This document shows, piece by piece, positions 10,952 to 23,828 of a stretch of 64,000 nucleotides of DNA. The first letter of the stretch is position 1, and every line of letters begins with the position of its first letter. The notes under the pieces are model-generated. The model was not told the DNA's origin, did no database searches, and was given only the letters and a program-made list of their open reading frames with translations. Made by a program: the position numbers and the translations under genes. The stretch comes from Lota lota (lineage: Eukaryota; Chordata; Actinopteri; Gadiformes; Lotidae): NCBI GenBank assembly GCA_026745465.1, contig JACYXH010000435.1, positions 1 through 64,000 of the forward strand. The letters are read 5' to 3'.

Positions 10952-11311
10952 GGCAGGGCCAATCACATGCATTAGTCCTTTACTACGCAAGGGATAACCC
11001 ATGACGGGCCGTCCCGTTACTGGAAAGGGTACGACAGGGGTGGTAAGCAAGCGCAGCTTCAGCTCTTCTGCCCAGTGGTACATTATTTGGTGGTTTCTTA
11101 TGGTATTTAACTAGAAAACTTTATTGTTGTTATCATTATTTGGTGGTTTATTCCTCAAGGAATGCAGACCCTTGGAATGTTATTTATCGTATAAAATATA
11201 AGAAACAATGGATACAAAATAGAAGATGTTTTACAATTGTGATGCAAGTGTTAGTTATTTTTCTATTCGTGCTTTAAAAACGATGGTCTTGTGAAAACGA
11301 TTCAAGGACAT

Positions 11312-11910
11312 TGTTATGGGGAACGGCTGGTAAACCCAAGTGCGGAACACAGCAGGCGGAGATGGTGTAAGTAACTATGAAGTTTAATATAAACAGTACA
11401 GTAAGGGCAGAGCAAGGCGTAGTCAGGCAGGCAATGGTTCGAGGACAGGCGAGAGGTCAGGCAGGCAGAGGGACGTAGACAGGCGGGTAGTCGGACAGGC
11501 AGTTGGCAGGCGAGAGGTCAGGCAGACAGACAGACGGAAGCAGGCGGGGAGTCTTGGCAGACGAAGGATCGATAACGGGAAGGCAGTCCGTAGGTAGGTA
11601 TCAGGAGATGGGTAGGTATTCGGGAAGGCTGGGTAGAGGACAAAGGCAAATTAGGAGCAGGCAAGGTACAGGTAAGGATAAGGTAAACTCTAGACTAGTG
11701 CGGGAACGAGGTACTAACTCAGTGTTTGAACACAACGATCTGGCGCCGGCTGCTTGGGGAACGAGGGTTAAGTAGAGTGCGCTGATTAACTGATAGTAGA
11801 CAGGAGTGAAGACCGGAGTGCACGTGGGTGATTGATGACGGAACGTAAACAGAGGCACATGGTGTAGTGGCAGCCGGCGCCACTAGGTGATGGCAGAGGG
11901 TGATGTGACA
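11312..11910 (-). mobile_element. Solo LTR, family A
   Basis: Starts TG and ends CA, flanked by 5-bp duplications GACAT (11307-11311 and 11911-11915). On the minus strand it begins TGTCACATCACCCTCTGCCA and shares CACCTAGTGGCGCCGGCTGC with the element at 38912-39438, so both belong to one family. No internal retroviral genes are present. Interrupts a stretch intact in other copies of the locus, so it is younger than the duplication. Confidence 0.75.
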
Positions 11911-12088
11911 GACATTTCCTTTTTAAACACTAACAGCCTAACCCACGAGGACATTTCACAAATGAATATTGGCTTTTATAAAAAGGAACATTAAAACAAA
12001 CTTTTAGTAAATTGAGGACCAGGACCAGTTAATTGACTGGTCCAATCTTGCTGCCATTGCTGTTCCTCTTCGATTATTATCATATAAC

Positions 12089-13261
12089 CAGTGGTGTAGT
12101 GTGGTCCCTGGATAAAGTAGCTATACTCTGATTTTTTTAAGTGGCCCGTCCAGCAAAGTATAAGCACTCTGTGTTATAAACGTTGACACCTAAGACTACT
12201 CTTTCATATTTAATTCGCCTAAAAATGGGCCAGTAATATTTTGTCATTGTCACTTGCTTGATTTCAGGGAGTAAGGATAATTATGAAAACATCATTAGCC
12301 ACAGAAGAGGTGGAGATTTTGCAAGCACTACTGGCCCACAGACTACAGGGTGAGACAACTATGTAATTGTGTATTTTGAGTTAACTATTCCTTATTCCTA
12401 AATCCATCCACACATAAACATTTGACAACTATTCCCTCACCTTGTAAGTAGTCTATGGGCCAGTTGTTTATTTTGTAAACTGTCTCTTGCAACAGATAGT
12501 GTAGGCCAGAGTGTGCCACCATTAGAAAAATAATTTGTCAAGGGGCAGTTTGCAAATATTACTGGTATTACACAGGCCTAATGCTTGAATATAAGATATA
12601 TTCAAGATGAGACAAACATGGTGTTTTATTCAAAGATTAGTTTATTTTTTAACAAACATTCAAATATCATCATCATTCAAAGAATTCAAAAATATATTCA
12701 AAACGATTTGTTAAAAAATAACCATATTTAGTTAACAATGAACACAAATATCTACAATTTACAACATATTCATGAAAACCACTGTGATATACTCTCTCGG
12801 TTGAGTTAATGGACACCATTGGAAAACAGCGGTTGGAGTTGCTTTATGTCATGCTGCAGCTCTATTAGACTATAGCACACGAGAAGAAGATGTGGGTCTG
12901 AATGTGGCCTGCTGTGTAGAACAAACCAAATCCGAGGGAACCGATTTACAAAACCATTCCCACGGATCGGGAATCCAAGGCCACGGTTTAAAAATCCCTT
13001 CTCACTTTACACATCAAGGTTTCTTTTTATATCATGTGATAGAACAAACTCTTACCTGAAGATAATCTCTTTATTGGGTGCTTTTTAGGGAACATTTGCA
13101 TTTAGTCACCTGCGATTGGATTAGCTGGACTGTATGGCTATTGCAGGACACTACTGAATGATGCGCATCAGAGAGGATTTAGAAGTGGGTATACGCAATG
13201 CAGACTGAAGAATAAGTAGTTATACACCGTATACGTGCGTATACCCTGCACTACACCACTG
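12089..13261. mobile_element. Complete non-autonomous hAT-type element, copy 3
   Basis: 1173 bp with terminal repeats CAGTGGTGTAGTG / CACTACACCACTG and a perfect 8-bp duplication CATATAAC (12081-12088 and 13262-13269). No transposase frame. Unoccupied versions of this site (AAAGTTATATGC) are visible at about 3963, 23537 and, reversed, 42650. Confidence 0.85.
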
Positions 13262-13299
13262 CATATAACTTTTGAAAGAGGGTTTGTCAGATGCTGCTC

Positions 13300-13760
13300 C
13301 TCGCCATACTCTTATTTTCTATGAAACCATAACTGATAAGAGTCCTTGGGCCTCAGCGTGGGGTCCGCAGAAGTATAAATTCAGACTCAGTGGTCCCCAA
13401 CATCTCACAGGCCGGCCCACCAATCGCGTGGCCTCGCGTTTGGCCTTCCATTGACTTTGTGTTGGACGCGTTGTCGAGTGGGGCAAGGAATTGTGGGAAG
13501 GCTTGCGGGGGATTGAAGCGAGGTGAAGGGCGGGGCTTATTCAAATGTATTTAATGGTGAGGTCACCAAGTGTCAGAAGTAAAGGCTGACTGCAAACGAG
13601 CCGTTTCAGGCGTTTCAGGAGAGGGCTTTTCTGTGGGAGAGAGTATCTCCCTTTGCCGTGGACTTTGAGCTTTTTAACTTAACAGACCTTTTACGTGGAC
13701 AAGAAAACACTATAACACACTAAAGGTAACCCCAAAAGCTAAATATGACCCCTTTAAGAG
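13300..13760. repeat. Interspersed repeat (reversed), 3' flank of X-a
   Basis: Reverse counterpart of 7717-8130: GC-rich CACGCG part, GAGAGAGTATCTCCC part, then CCTTTAAG at the far end. It lies directly downstream of gene X-a. Confidence 0.45.
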
Positions 13761-13869
13761 GACAATACGCAAATGTACCTGCATGAGGCCCATTGTTTGC
13801 TTTGACATTAAACGTATAGTTAGGCCTACACCAAAACACCTTAGAATAAACATTAATTTGTCATGTAGA

Positions 13870-16524
13870 TCAAACAATGCTGACATCAAGATTTAGCTCA
13901 CAGATCCAGTAACGATCTGCAAGACACGATTGGTCATTCCATTCACCCTTTTTGGAATGCTCAGCACAATCTTCCTCTTTATTTGGAGCTGGACCATTAT
14001 TATCTGGTTGAGGATGCCCCCAGTACCTGAAAAAAGTTGTATTGAAAAGAATTCACTTTTCTTTTTTGGTTTAGACATGACTGAAAGGAATACATAATGA
14101 ATATGTGGTTTTTCGAGTAGTGTTGAATGTTACATGTTAATGCTGCATCTAAACCAGTCAGGACCACCAAAAAGCATGTGGGCTGGTCCTGAGTGGATGT
14201 TCTACTCAGGAAAAGATTAATAGGGCCGCCTTACTCCCATGATTTTGAAGCCATTCTCAGATCATTATAAAGTTATCCTTCACTTATTTCATATTTTCAC
14301 ATTGACTTAAGTTTGTACTTGACCCGATAATGGATTGCTGACGATACATATTAAGGAAATTCATAGCAGTTGTCAAAATCACAGCAGTGCAGTCCTTGAA
14401 ATGGACTCCACCGAGTCATCTGGTGTGTTCAAACAGGCCAAAGTCTTACGCTGTAGTCAGGGGAGTTCCATCCACCCACTTCCAGGTCCCTTCTACTTCT
14501 GCATCGGTTAAACCGAGCCAAAAGTCCAAAGGGACAAAATCCTGGAACAGCAATGAAAGGGATATGAATATACTCAAGATCTGTCTAGAAATCACTTCAA
14601 TAGAAACAATGGATGGAGAATTTAGGTTGATAAAAGATGATCATAGTTATTTCAGCCCACACATCTTAGACCTCTTGTAACTCTTTGTTCCTGATCAATT
14701 ACTGGGATAACACTTCTTGCACTGATAGTTTTTTTCACTATTCACACATGCTGCTACATATGGCATAGCAATACCGGAAGGAACCAGCAGATGGCGATAA
14801 TGCAACACTTATTGAAGACACCCACCAAATTAAAGGCGGACTGAGAGGAGAAGACTTATTTTGGAATATATCCAGTTTCAAGCCGTTCTTAACAAAAGGA
14901 GCTTGTTTGCAAACAATTCTTGTTATTGGTTTGCTCTATCCACTTGAAAGAGTCTTTTATTAAATGGACCTTGAGCAGGGAACTTGGCCGTGCAGATTTC
15001 CTGGAAAATCAACCCGTTTGCATTCACACATGACCCCATGCAAGAAATGTTCTGGAACATTTCTGGGATAGACTGTATGTGTGAAAGGGGCTTAAGAGTC
15101 CTTTAAATCCTGATGCATATTTTCTAATGAATAGTTAAAAATACGACTTCTCATTAGAACAAGTCATTTTTATTTGTACATCCCTTAATGGCAGTGAGTC
15201 TCAAAGGGTTTCACAGGCCACTATTATACAACCCCCCCACCCTAAGCCCCCAAAGGGCAAGAAAAAACTCCCATAATAATCAAGGAAGAAACCTTGAGAA
15301 GGAACAGAGGTTTTAAATTCCGACTGATGGTTTCTTCCTTGATACTTGAGGGAGTTTTTCCCTCCTTCGAGGGACGGTTAGGAGTGCAATGGGTGCCATC
15401 ATGGACAGACATAACGGTAGCATAACAAGTTAAACAGTTGAAGTACATAAAATAATGATGGTCCACTGTACAACTGGCCCTCGCTATTTTTTTATGTTTG
15501 ATGAAAAAAAAAACGAATCAGGCTCTTGTTTTTAGTCCACTGTTAAACAGAAATGACACTTCAAACTCATGTTGTTAGATTGCAGCCATCCAATGTCAAC
15601 CACCTTTGGTCCATTTCTCAACCAACGGTAGAAATCATGCTGGGCAGATCTTGGTACTTGGTATGAAAGCGTGTATGTAAAAAGCACACTAGCACACTAC
15701 CTGCTCCTCCTTGCTGTTTACGACAATGAGATCAGAGCCACTCTCCCTGCAGGCTTTCCTGCTATCATTCCAGTTGTTCATGGAATGGGACTTGTAATAG
15801 CAACTGCAGATGTTGTTTTGCCAGCACGTGCAGAGGTTTCCTGCTACAAAAAACTAAACTTAAAAACTAAATATACAACACCTCAAGTGATGACAAATTG
15901 AACAAATGAGCGATGGTGATACCTTCACCATTCAGATTCTTTAGTATGGCATCCTGCTGCTTCAGCGATGTGTTGAAAGCAGTCTGCAAGCGATTCCTCT
16001 CTTCCACCATGTTGTCTAAAGCGCTCTGCAAGAGATTCCTCTCTTCCACCATGTTGTCTAAAGCGCTCTGCAAGAAATTCCTCTCTTCCACCTTGTTGTC
16101 TAAAGCGCTCTGCAGTTCTTCATTTCTGCCGATCACAATGAAATCTGAAGTCAGAAAATGATCTTGATCAATGTCGTCAGAGTGACAAAAAATAACAAAA
16201 CACTGAAATCAAACCAAAGATATAGACTCAAAACATTATTGTAATGACTGTTTTTTTTTGCAATGGGTTTGCTCTTGTTCATACCAATGATTAACATCAA
16301 CTGCAATACACAATGTGGTTATAGTTGAGTGGTTATTACAAATGCTGTTGAATTGACTTCATACACACGCAGGATCATTCTCAAGAAGCACATTAAGAAG
16401 CAAATGGTGTGTGTTTTGTGGAACTCACAGCGGACGGGTAGATCTGTGAACAACAAGAGCCACAGCAGAGCTACACACCAAGCAGCAGTGTTGAGATGGT
16501 TCTTATTCTGAGGGTTTGCATGGG

Positions 16525-16595
<71 letters not shown>

Positions 16596-17045
16596 TAAAC
16601 ACACACTTAAATTGGAGTCACAGCAGGTGAAGTTCTAAATCAGGCAGGTTTTATGAAGCATTTCCTAAAAGGGGAAGGGGTTAAACAAATGTTGACTATT
16701 TTAAAAGAGTCCAGCACATTATATGGCCCTTTAGCATCAGGAAGTTAATTGCCACTGAAATAAATCACTATTCACAATAACATTTGAAGATACTAGAAGG
16801 TTACGTTGTAGATGTACACCATGTGTGCGGCTGTCACCTCTGTGTGTCTCGCTTGTCTTCGTGCTTTGAGCCGTGGGCTCATGATGCTGGGCTGTGGGTC
16901 CGGTGACGTGGGCATCGATGCTATAAGATATGTCCACAACCCTCTCCTCCCTCTCACTCCAACTATTCCCTGTTTCCTGCCATGTCCCTGCCTGGGGAGT
17001 CCTCACCTTCCTCCCCTTGCTATGGAAGTCCTCTTCCATCTGCAT
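13870..17045 (-). CDS. C-type lectin receptor, type X, QPD motif (gene X-a)
   Basis: Exons on the minus strand: 17045-16838, 16524-16429, 16135-15929, 15840-15701, 14541-14450 and 14026-13870; 299 aa with every exon used. The ATG at 17045 is preceded by an in-frame TGA. Tail residues 1-69 are charged (SEREERVVDISYSID), the membrane span is about 83-100, the neck has three 14-mers, and the lectin domain (171-299) shows FWLGL, QPD (codons 14010-14002), KEEDC, WND and WICE. QPD is the galactose/GalNAc-type motif. Oddity: the neck exon acceptor is TG, not AG. That exon is 207 bp and phase-symmetric, so skipping it would leave a 230-aa short-neck receptor in frame. A CA tract sits at the membrane-exon acceptor. 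No proline-rich exon lies upstream. Confidence 0.75.
16529..16592. repeat. CA microsatellite at membrane-exon acceptor of X-a
   Basis: (CA)n on the plus strand, i.e. (TG)n reading into the CAG acceptor of the transmembrane exon on the coding strand; interrupted by one CATA. Confidence 0.85.
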
Positions 17046-17279
17046 ATTAGTTGATGAGTGAACGCCTTGGCTTCACTCAAAATGATTCAACTTGGTTGAA
17101 AGATTAAGTTTCTTTAAAGGGAACACAAAACCGCAGATGGGAAGTGTCCAAAGAGGAAGAAAACCATTTCATAGAAGATAATATTCATTAACTGTTAAGG
17201 TCACTTTTCTCTTACCCCTTTCAGATGAAAACACATCCATACAAAAGTTATCGTTGTTGTGGTTCATAACTGTGCTACC

Positions 17280-18240
17280 TGCGTATACCCTGCACTACAC
17301 CACTGCATATCACTTTTGAACGAGGGTTTGTCAGATGCTGCTCCTCGCCATACTCCTATTTTCCTATAAAACCATAACTGATAAGAGTCTTTGGGCCTCA
17401 TCGTGGGGTCCGCAGAAGTATAAATTCAGCTTCAGTGGTCCACAACATCTCACAGGCCGGTGTTACACCGTATTCTGTGACCCACCATAAAGTGAGTCCC
17501 CAGGGGTCGCTGTTGCACATTTTCTGCAACGTGAACAAGCTTCAAACTTAACAATGTATCACCATGGCTCACTCTGGATGGGTGCGTTCGTTTTGGAGAG
17601 CCCGTTGAGTGGCTGAAGAACAGCGGTTGATTTACATCTGTGGTGGCATGATAATGACGGGTCTTTCTTTCTTGATACAAACACGAATATATAAAATGTT
17701 GTTTGTCCATTCTAAACAGCATTTTACACAGAAGCCTATAGTAGGAAATGCTCAAAGGTAAGTCAACGTAATTAAACATTGATTGTTGCTTCTTCTGGGG
17801 AAAGAAGCAACGGTGGTGGACTGTACTAAACGCCCCATCCATAGTATGAGTCTGTAAAATGCTAATCAAATCAATTGTATTTATAAAGCACATTTAGTAA
17901 CAAGGGGATGGGGGTGATTTTAGTGACCTAAGAGTACAATGTATTAGGGAACCAATTTGGTGCGATCGCAACCACATGCCACAAGTGGTTGCTTCCTCTC
18001 TTTGCCTGGTCTATTTAGTCCTTTCCTTTGCGTTTGCTCAGCGAATGCGGGTGTCTCTCTGTTCCAAAGTCCGAGATCCTTATGCCTACGTTTGGTGTCG
18101 TGCTGGGGCGATCTGAAGCCCGCTGTCCACTGTGGAACGAGAGAGCGCAACGACCGCGCAGAGCCGACAGTATTGCGCCCTGAGTATGGTGGCCACTGAA
18201 GCGGCAGTAGCCTATAGATCAGTGGAAGCACGGCGGGCCT
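17280..18240. other. hAT end and unassigned repeat-like sequence
   Basis: A hAT terminus (GCACTACACCACTG, ending at about 17304) joins a stub of the downstream flank to about 17458. After this comes sequence without relatives elsewhere in the window, except motifs like GTATTCTGTGACCC, shared with 18374 and 61930. No convincing gene was found; short frames here have no recognisable domains. Confidence 0.4.
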
Positions 18241-18668
18241 CGGGACGAAGCACCCGACAGCAACCTGGGTTTTTCATTTGTCATCCTGTATATTTATTCA
18301 TGTCTGTGGTCATCAGAGTCCACACGCAACAGGAAACAATCCACGATAGGTCACAATCCATGATAGCAGGCCGTCGTATTCTGTGACCCCACTGGGAATG
18401 TGAGGAAAAGGAGTCAAACCCCAACCAAATGTTTTCAGGTCATTTTATGCATCCATTGTATGACCTTTCTTTTACAAGCTTTTTTACAATAACATTAACA
18501 GAGTTTTTAAGACAGTTGAGCCTGGGGGCATGCAGGACAGCTGTGGAGATTATCTCTGTCTGGTCTCCCAACACAACCCTCGTAGTACCACCTCACATAG
18601 AGCTTACACTGGATCTGAAACACAACAATCTCCCTTGGGATGAATAAAGTACAATCTTATCTGTCTTA
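18240..18668 (+). mobile_element. LINE 3'-tail-like fragment
   Basis: Ends CTCCCTTGGGATGAATAAAG followed by TATCTGTCTTATCT, the style of 3' tail seen in fish LINEs. Parts recur at 34180-34465 (reversed) and 61815-62110. No reverse-transcriptase frame is present, so it is a 5'-truncated piece. Confidence 0.5.
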
Positions 18669-19960
18669 TCTTAAACCGAGGTCATGTTAAATGGGACAGA
18701 AGTTCTTTGTAATTATCTGTGAAATATGTGTCTTCTACAGTACCAGACAGGTTGGCATAAAGAGCAGAATAAAGATATTGTTGATTTAAAGGACAACACC
18801 ATGGTTTATTAGTCTTTTGTTCATTGAATACATGTTTCATCTATTTAATGTAAACCAAGACTGTTGTTACATACACAGTTATGTGTAGACACAGGGGAGG
18901 TTTGTGTGCATGTCAACTAGAAATGGTTTAATGAATATATCGAAATCCTATGTTACATGTACAGCTGCTGTTTAACATTCAGACCCTTTTTCCCCATGGA
19001 TTTAGAGAGATCTCCCTGATACTCGTTTACGTCACTCCTTCTGCCAACAACCTGAGCCAAGAACTCAGAATAGACTGAATGAGCTCTAAATGAGCAAAAC
19101 TAGAAAACCATGGTGTTGTTTTTCAACAAATAACCTCTCCAGTCAGTGGTAACAGGTCTGTCTTGAGACCCTCCTTCTCCCTCTTCTTCTCCCTCTCCAC
19201 AGCAGTGACTCAGCTCACTGACATCATCTGGTTAACATTTGGTATTAATTATATATAATCATTTCTTCTTATTTCACACAAAATGTGGTGTCAACTGTCC
19301 ACTGACTTCAAAGATGTCAATGCATCAATAAGAGACCTTTCACTGCACTACATTCTGTACAATGTAATGTACAGCTATCATGGGAAAATATATAATGAGT
19401 GATACATACTCACTTTCACTCACCAATACTTTATTATATTAATTTCAAATGTAACAATCCACACTCTTTATGATGATATTTGAAATTGTCATGGTGTTAA
19501 TAGAAATCCAAGTTTGAAAAGTGTAAACATACCAGTCTCATTGCATAGTGTGAAAGCTACTTCCCTCCTGTATTGAGCCACCGCCTTTGCAGAGTTTGGG
19601 AAAAGAAGAGACTCCTCTGCCAGGACTTTCTCAGCATATTAAGAACACGTTTGAATAAATGAATTGTCACAACACACTTGCCCAGTTTAACTCAATCAAA
19701 ATGCATTAACTTGATGTCTCTATAGGAGTTTAAATGTTAATCAAAATCAGCTTCATGTTTCCATAATGGAATATGCAATGCAAAAACTTGCTTTGATTAC
19801 AAATATTCCACATGAAGCTGTAGGCTTTGTGGCACAGTGTTGGCTGTCCACCTGGACACCGTACAGCCTCTCGCTCTCATGAATGCTCTGAAAAGTTGAC
19901 AAAAAGTAACAAATGATTATGCTACTATGACACATCCAGTCCAGCGCCATGGACAGCACC
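18669..19960. other. No feature seen
   Basis: AT-rich, apparently single-copy sequence. No long frame, no lectin exon and no clear repeat found on either strand. Confidence 0.5.
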
Positions 19961-19999
19961 ACTGATCCCAGTCACCAGAGTACTAGGTACACTCACCCA

Positions 20000-20826
20000 G
20001 CCCACCACCATGGACAACAGTTCTCACACACCTGCACAGCATTATCCCATCACTCAAGGTCATTCCCTTCACCTGTTTCACACAGTCTCCAGCAGTTAAA
20101 TACCAGCATTCCCCTCAGTTCCCTGCAAAGTCTTGTTGTTACTTACCTGCATTTCCGAGCTCTTGTGTACCAGTACTAGATAGCCGTGCCTTGCTTTGAT
20201 ACCCCGACTACGATTCCTGCCTGACCCTTTGTATTACGATGCCCATCACCTGACCCCTGCCTGCCTCGACCAAGTCCTTTGCCTAACCCTTCCAACCAGT
20301 CTGCCTTAAGTCCCACCACTGGGTTCAACCTGCTCCTTGTGCCTGAGTCATTGTTACAGCAATACACTAACAGAAGAATGACATTGGCCTAGATAAGGGG
20401 ACATCATAGAACTATTACCTTGTGGACTCCAGACATCTTTTCACCCTGGAGCCATCGTTGCCGAGTGGATCCAGTACAAGGCTCCTCTGTTCTGAGGGAA
20501 GATGACCTAGAGAGATTTGGAGAAACCCATTGTGCATGTGTCACATATGCAAGGAAAAAAAACAGGGAGGGAGGGACTAGGCACGCTAAGAGCAAACATA
20601 AGACAATCGGACACATGGCACTGAAAACAAAGGACATAAATAGGTTGGGTGATTAGCATAATGACAAACAGGTGAGCAGGAAAAAAGAGCGGGAAACAGA
20701 CAATGGCAGGGTGTGTAGGTGAGGGGCGGAGACAGGGGCACAACAGAAGCAGGCACATGGTAGACAACACAAAATAACCAGTAGGAGGCCACAGAGTCAC
20801 TGAGTCCAAAAACAGGTGACCTGACA
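20000..20826. mobile_element. LTR-like fragments
   Basis: Two pieces with the pyrimidine-rich CTGCCTG/CCTGACC style of fish LTRs: about 20000-20360 (plus) and about 20400-20826 (minus, beginning TGTCAGGTCACCTG on that strand). Target duplications could not be defined, so the ends are approximate and the class is tentative. Confidence 0.35.
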
Positions 20827-21500
20827 GTATCCAATGATTCGGCTCATTTACAACCCCCAGCATCACCACAGACAATGATGCATAACACTTCTAAAATATT
20901 AAACAATTCACCGTTTAAAAAACAATCCCGATTTACAGTAAATCATCAAAGCACAATCTATTTTATTGAACATCAGGTCAAAAATACCTCCACCGTGCCT
21001 ACCCTTAGTATTGCCGTCTTCCCTTGCCAATTGTGTGTCATTGCATATGTAATAATACAGAGTGCCTGTTTGCCCCTTGGCAATTATGCTTCTGGACCAT
21101 TTTGTGGAAGTAGGCATTGATCACCTGGGGAAAGGACATTCATTTGAAAAGTAAGTCAGTTAACTTATGGTGCATTAGCTTTTGGAGATTTCCTTGTTCA
21201 ATATGAGTTAACTAAAGGAAAAATAATTACTTAATCTTACCTCACTCTCGAGTTCCTGACCCGGAGTTGTCCTACTAATGTCCCAAAAGAACAATTTGTA
21301 TGGTTCGATTCTGGACAGAAGAACATGGACTTTTTTCCCCTTCCAAGCCTCTGTAACATCTAACATGAGGATGAAAATAAATCATCAATGTTTTTATTAT
21401 TCAATCGGTTCAATATCGTCTGTCATGATCAGCCGTTTCATTTGAGTTACCTGAACTTTTAAGGTTTAACATTCACAGAAAAATGAACACTATCAGAGTG
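20827..21500. other. No feature seen
   Basis: Spacer with no supported gene. Sequence shared with other X cassettes resumes near 21520 (TTTTTTTCAGTTTTTCTTTTC). Confidence 0.45.
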
Positions 21501-21948
21501 AGCATCATAGGGTTGTCTGATATGGCTGTTTTTTTCAGTTTTTCTTTTCTTTTAATTATGCTGGTAAAATCCCAACTGTCTACGCATAAAAAATGTGGGG
21601 CAATTTTATGTAAATGTCAGCAGATCCTCACATAAAATTACACTAAATTACATTTATTTCTAGATTCTAGTACAGAAAAATTGCCTTGCTCATCTTGAAG
21701 TCCTCGTTTTAATCCATTTGTAGTTATGAACCACAACAAAGATAACTTTTGTATAGATGTGTTTTCCTCTGAAAGAAGCAAGAGAAAAGTGACCTTAACA
21801 GTTAATAAATGTTATCTTCTTTGAAATGGTTTTCTTCCTCTTTGGACACTTCCCGTCTGCGGTTTTGTGTTCCCTTTAAAGAAACTTAATCTTTCAACAA
21901 GTTGATTAACTTTGAGTAAAACCAAGGCGTTGGCACTCATTGACTAAT

Positions 21949-22219
21949 CTGCAGATGGAAGAGGACCTCCATAGCAAGGGGAGGAATGTGAGGATTCCCA
22001 AGGCAGGGACATGGCAGGAAACGGGGGATAGTTGGAGGGAGGAGAGGGTTGTGGACATCTATGATAGCATCGATGTCCACGTCACCGGACCCACAGCCCA
22101 GCATCATGAGCCCACGGCGCAAAGCAAGAAGACAAGACATGCATTTCCCCTTTTAGGGAATTATTAATCATACCTGCCTGATTTAGAACTTCCCCTGTTG
22201 TGACCTCAATTAAAACAAC

Positions 22220-22316
<97 letters not shown>

Positions 22317-22803
22317 CCCATGATAACCCTCAGAATAAGAACCATCTCAACACTGCTGCTTGGTGTGTGCTCTGCTGTGTCTCCTGATGCTCGCTGGCCT
22401 CGCAGGTCTAGCCATCCGCTGTGAGTTCCACACAACACACACCATTTGCTTCTTAATGAGTTTGTTGAGAATGATCCTGAGTGTGTATGAAGTCAATTCA
22501 ACAGCATGTGTAATAAGCACTCAACTCAAACCACACTGTGCATTGCAGTTGATGTTAATCATTGGAACAAGCAAGAGCGACTCCATTGCAAGAATCTGAG
22601 CCATTAAAAACATTTATTACAATAATGATTTGCTTCTATCTCTTCGGTTTGACTTCAGTGTTTTGCTATTGTTTGTCTTTGCAGTTAAACATGAGATATT
22701 GTCACTCTGACAACAATGATCATTATCATTTTCTGACTTCTCATTTCACAGTGACCGGGCAAAATGAAGAACTGCAGAGTTCTTTAGGCAACATGGTGTA
22801 ACA
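21949..22803 (+). pseudogene. Decayed 5' half of type X lectin receptor, copy 2
   Basis: MQMEED-like tail exon (first codon is CTG instead of ATG) with the same 3' deletion as copy 1, a transmembrane exon starting 22317 with a one-base deletion after GGTGTGTG, and a neck stub ending GNMV-TAA near 22800. No lectin exons follow. It precedes gene Y-b in the same arrangement as copy 1 with Y-a. The proline-rich frame is absent here. Confidence 0.7.
22221..22313. repeat. Long TG microsatellite at splice acceptor
   Basis: About 46 uninterrupted TG units running into the CAG acceptor of the membrane exon, the longest such tract among the X copies in the window. Confidence 0.9.
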
Positions 22804-22904
22804 TACAACATAAAATAATAATTAACTAAATGAACTAAAAGTAACAAAGTAACTAAATGGTTGCAGTGAACAGACGTGTTGCTCATGTTGCACCACTGAT
22901 GCAG

Positions 22905-23462
22905 GTCGTGGCCGGTGGAGCAGGTCACAAAGCTACGCTACCGACGCAACGATTTCGTGCTCAATGTAGCTCCCCCTGCTACACTGGGCACGCAACCGTG
23001 GCGTAGCCTTGCGTCACGCCGTAAGGAAACGCTCCACACTAATAAAAGAGAGCTGCTACACTGACCCCGTCTGACGTACAGCAGAATAAGCAGCTGCTTG
23101 TGGGAGTTTTCCCAGGTATTGATGGAAGTCCTTAAAAACAGGAAATGAAATTCACCACGAGTCCATATGGTCCTCCAGTACTCACTGAATGTTGATTGTC
23201 CAATCACATGGCCAAACTCATGGCGCTCATTTTCATAAGGTCACCTGATGTTGACCTTTTGTCCCTCCACTTTCAACACTCCGTGATCCCCCGCCTGCAC
23301 GCGAGCATTCCCACAATCCCCTGCTTCACGCGAGCACGCGTCCAGCACGCGTCCAATTCAAAGGGAACGGGAGGCGAGTGCCACACTCGAGGCCATGTGT
23401 TTGGTAGGGCCGGGTTGTGAAGCTGAATTTATACTCCTGTGGACCCCACGATGAGGCCCCTG
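22905..23462. repeat. GC-rich conserved cassette block, copy 2
   Basis: Counterpart of 3341-3890, placed identically between the decayed X half and the Y-b promoter. Confidence 0.55.
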
Positions 23463-23828
23463 GACTCTTACCAGTTATGGTTTTATAGGAAAATAGGAGT
23501 ATGGTGAGGAGCAGCATCTGACAAACCCTCTTTCAAAAGTTATATGCTTTTGCCTGAAAGTATATAAATCTTGGGTATATTATTTGATATTGATCTGTGT
23601 ACCAAATGAGCCAAATAGCTTCTAGACTACACAGCATATTTTAGTGATGAGGAACCAATTCAATTTTAGGCCTTGATTAAAATAAATATATAAATGACAC
23701 GGTAGTCTATAGGTCGTCACACAAGTCGAAAACAGGAAGTTTGATCATAGGAAATGATAATCTAATTCTGAGTCAGCCTGAAGAACGCCTCAGTCTGCGA
23801 GGAGAGAGCTGAGTGAACGTTATCAGCC

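Noticed and set aside
11503-11858. Frames on both strands with Arg/Gly or Pro/Leu richness
   Set aside because: Entirely within the solo LTR at 11312-11910.
17944-18386. Overlapping frames on both strands near 18 kb
   Set aside because: No recognisable domain or splice context; probably chance frames in repeat-like sequence.
20404-20875. Cys/Leu-rich reverse frames
   Set aside because: Fall in an LTR-like pyrimidine-rich segment; no family signature.
22200-22424. Long Cys-Val or Thr-His repeat proteins over TG/CA tracts
   Set aside because: Translation of microsatellites.
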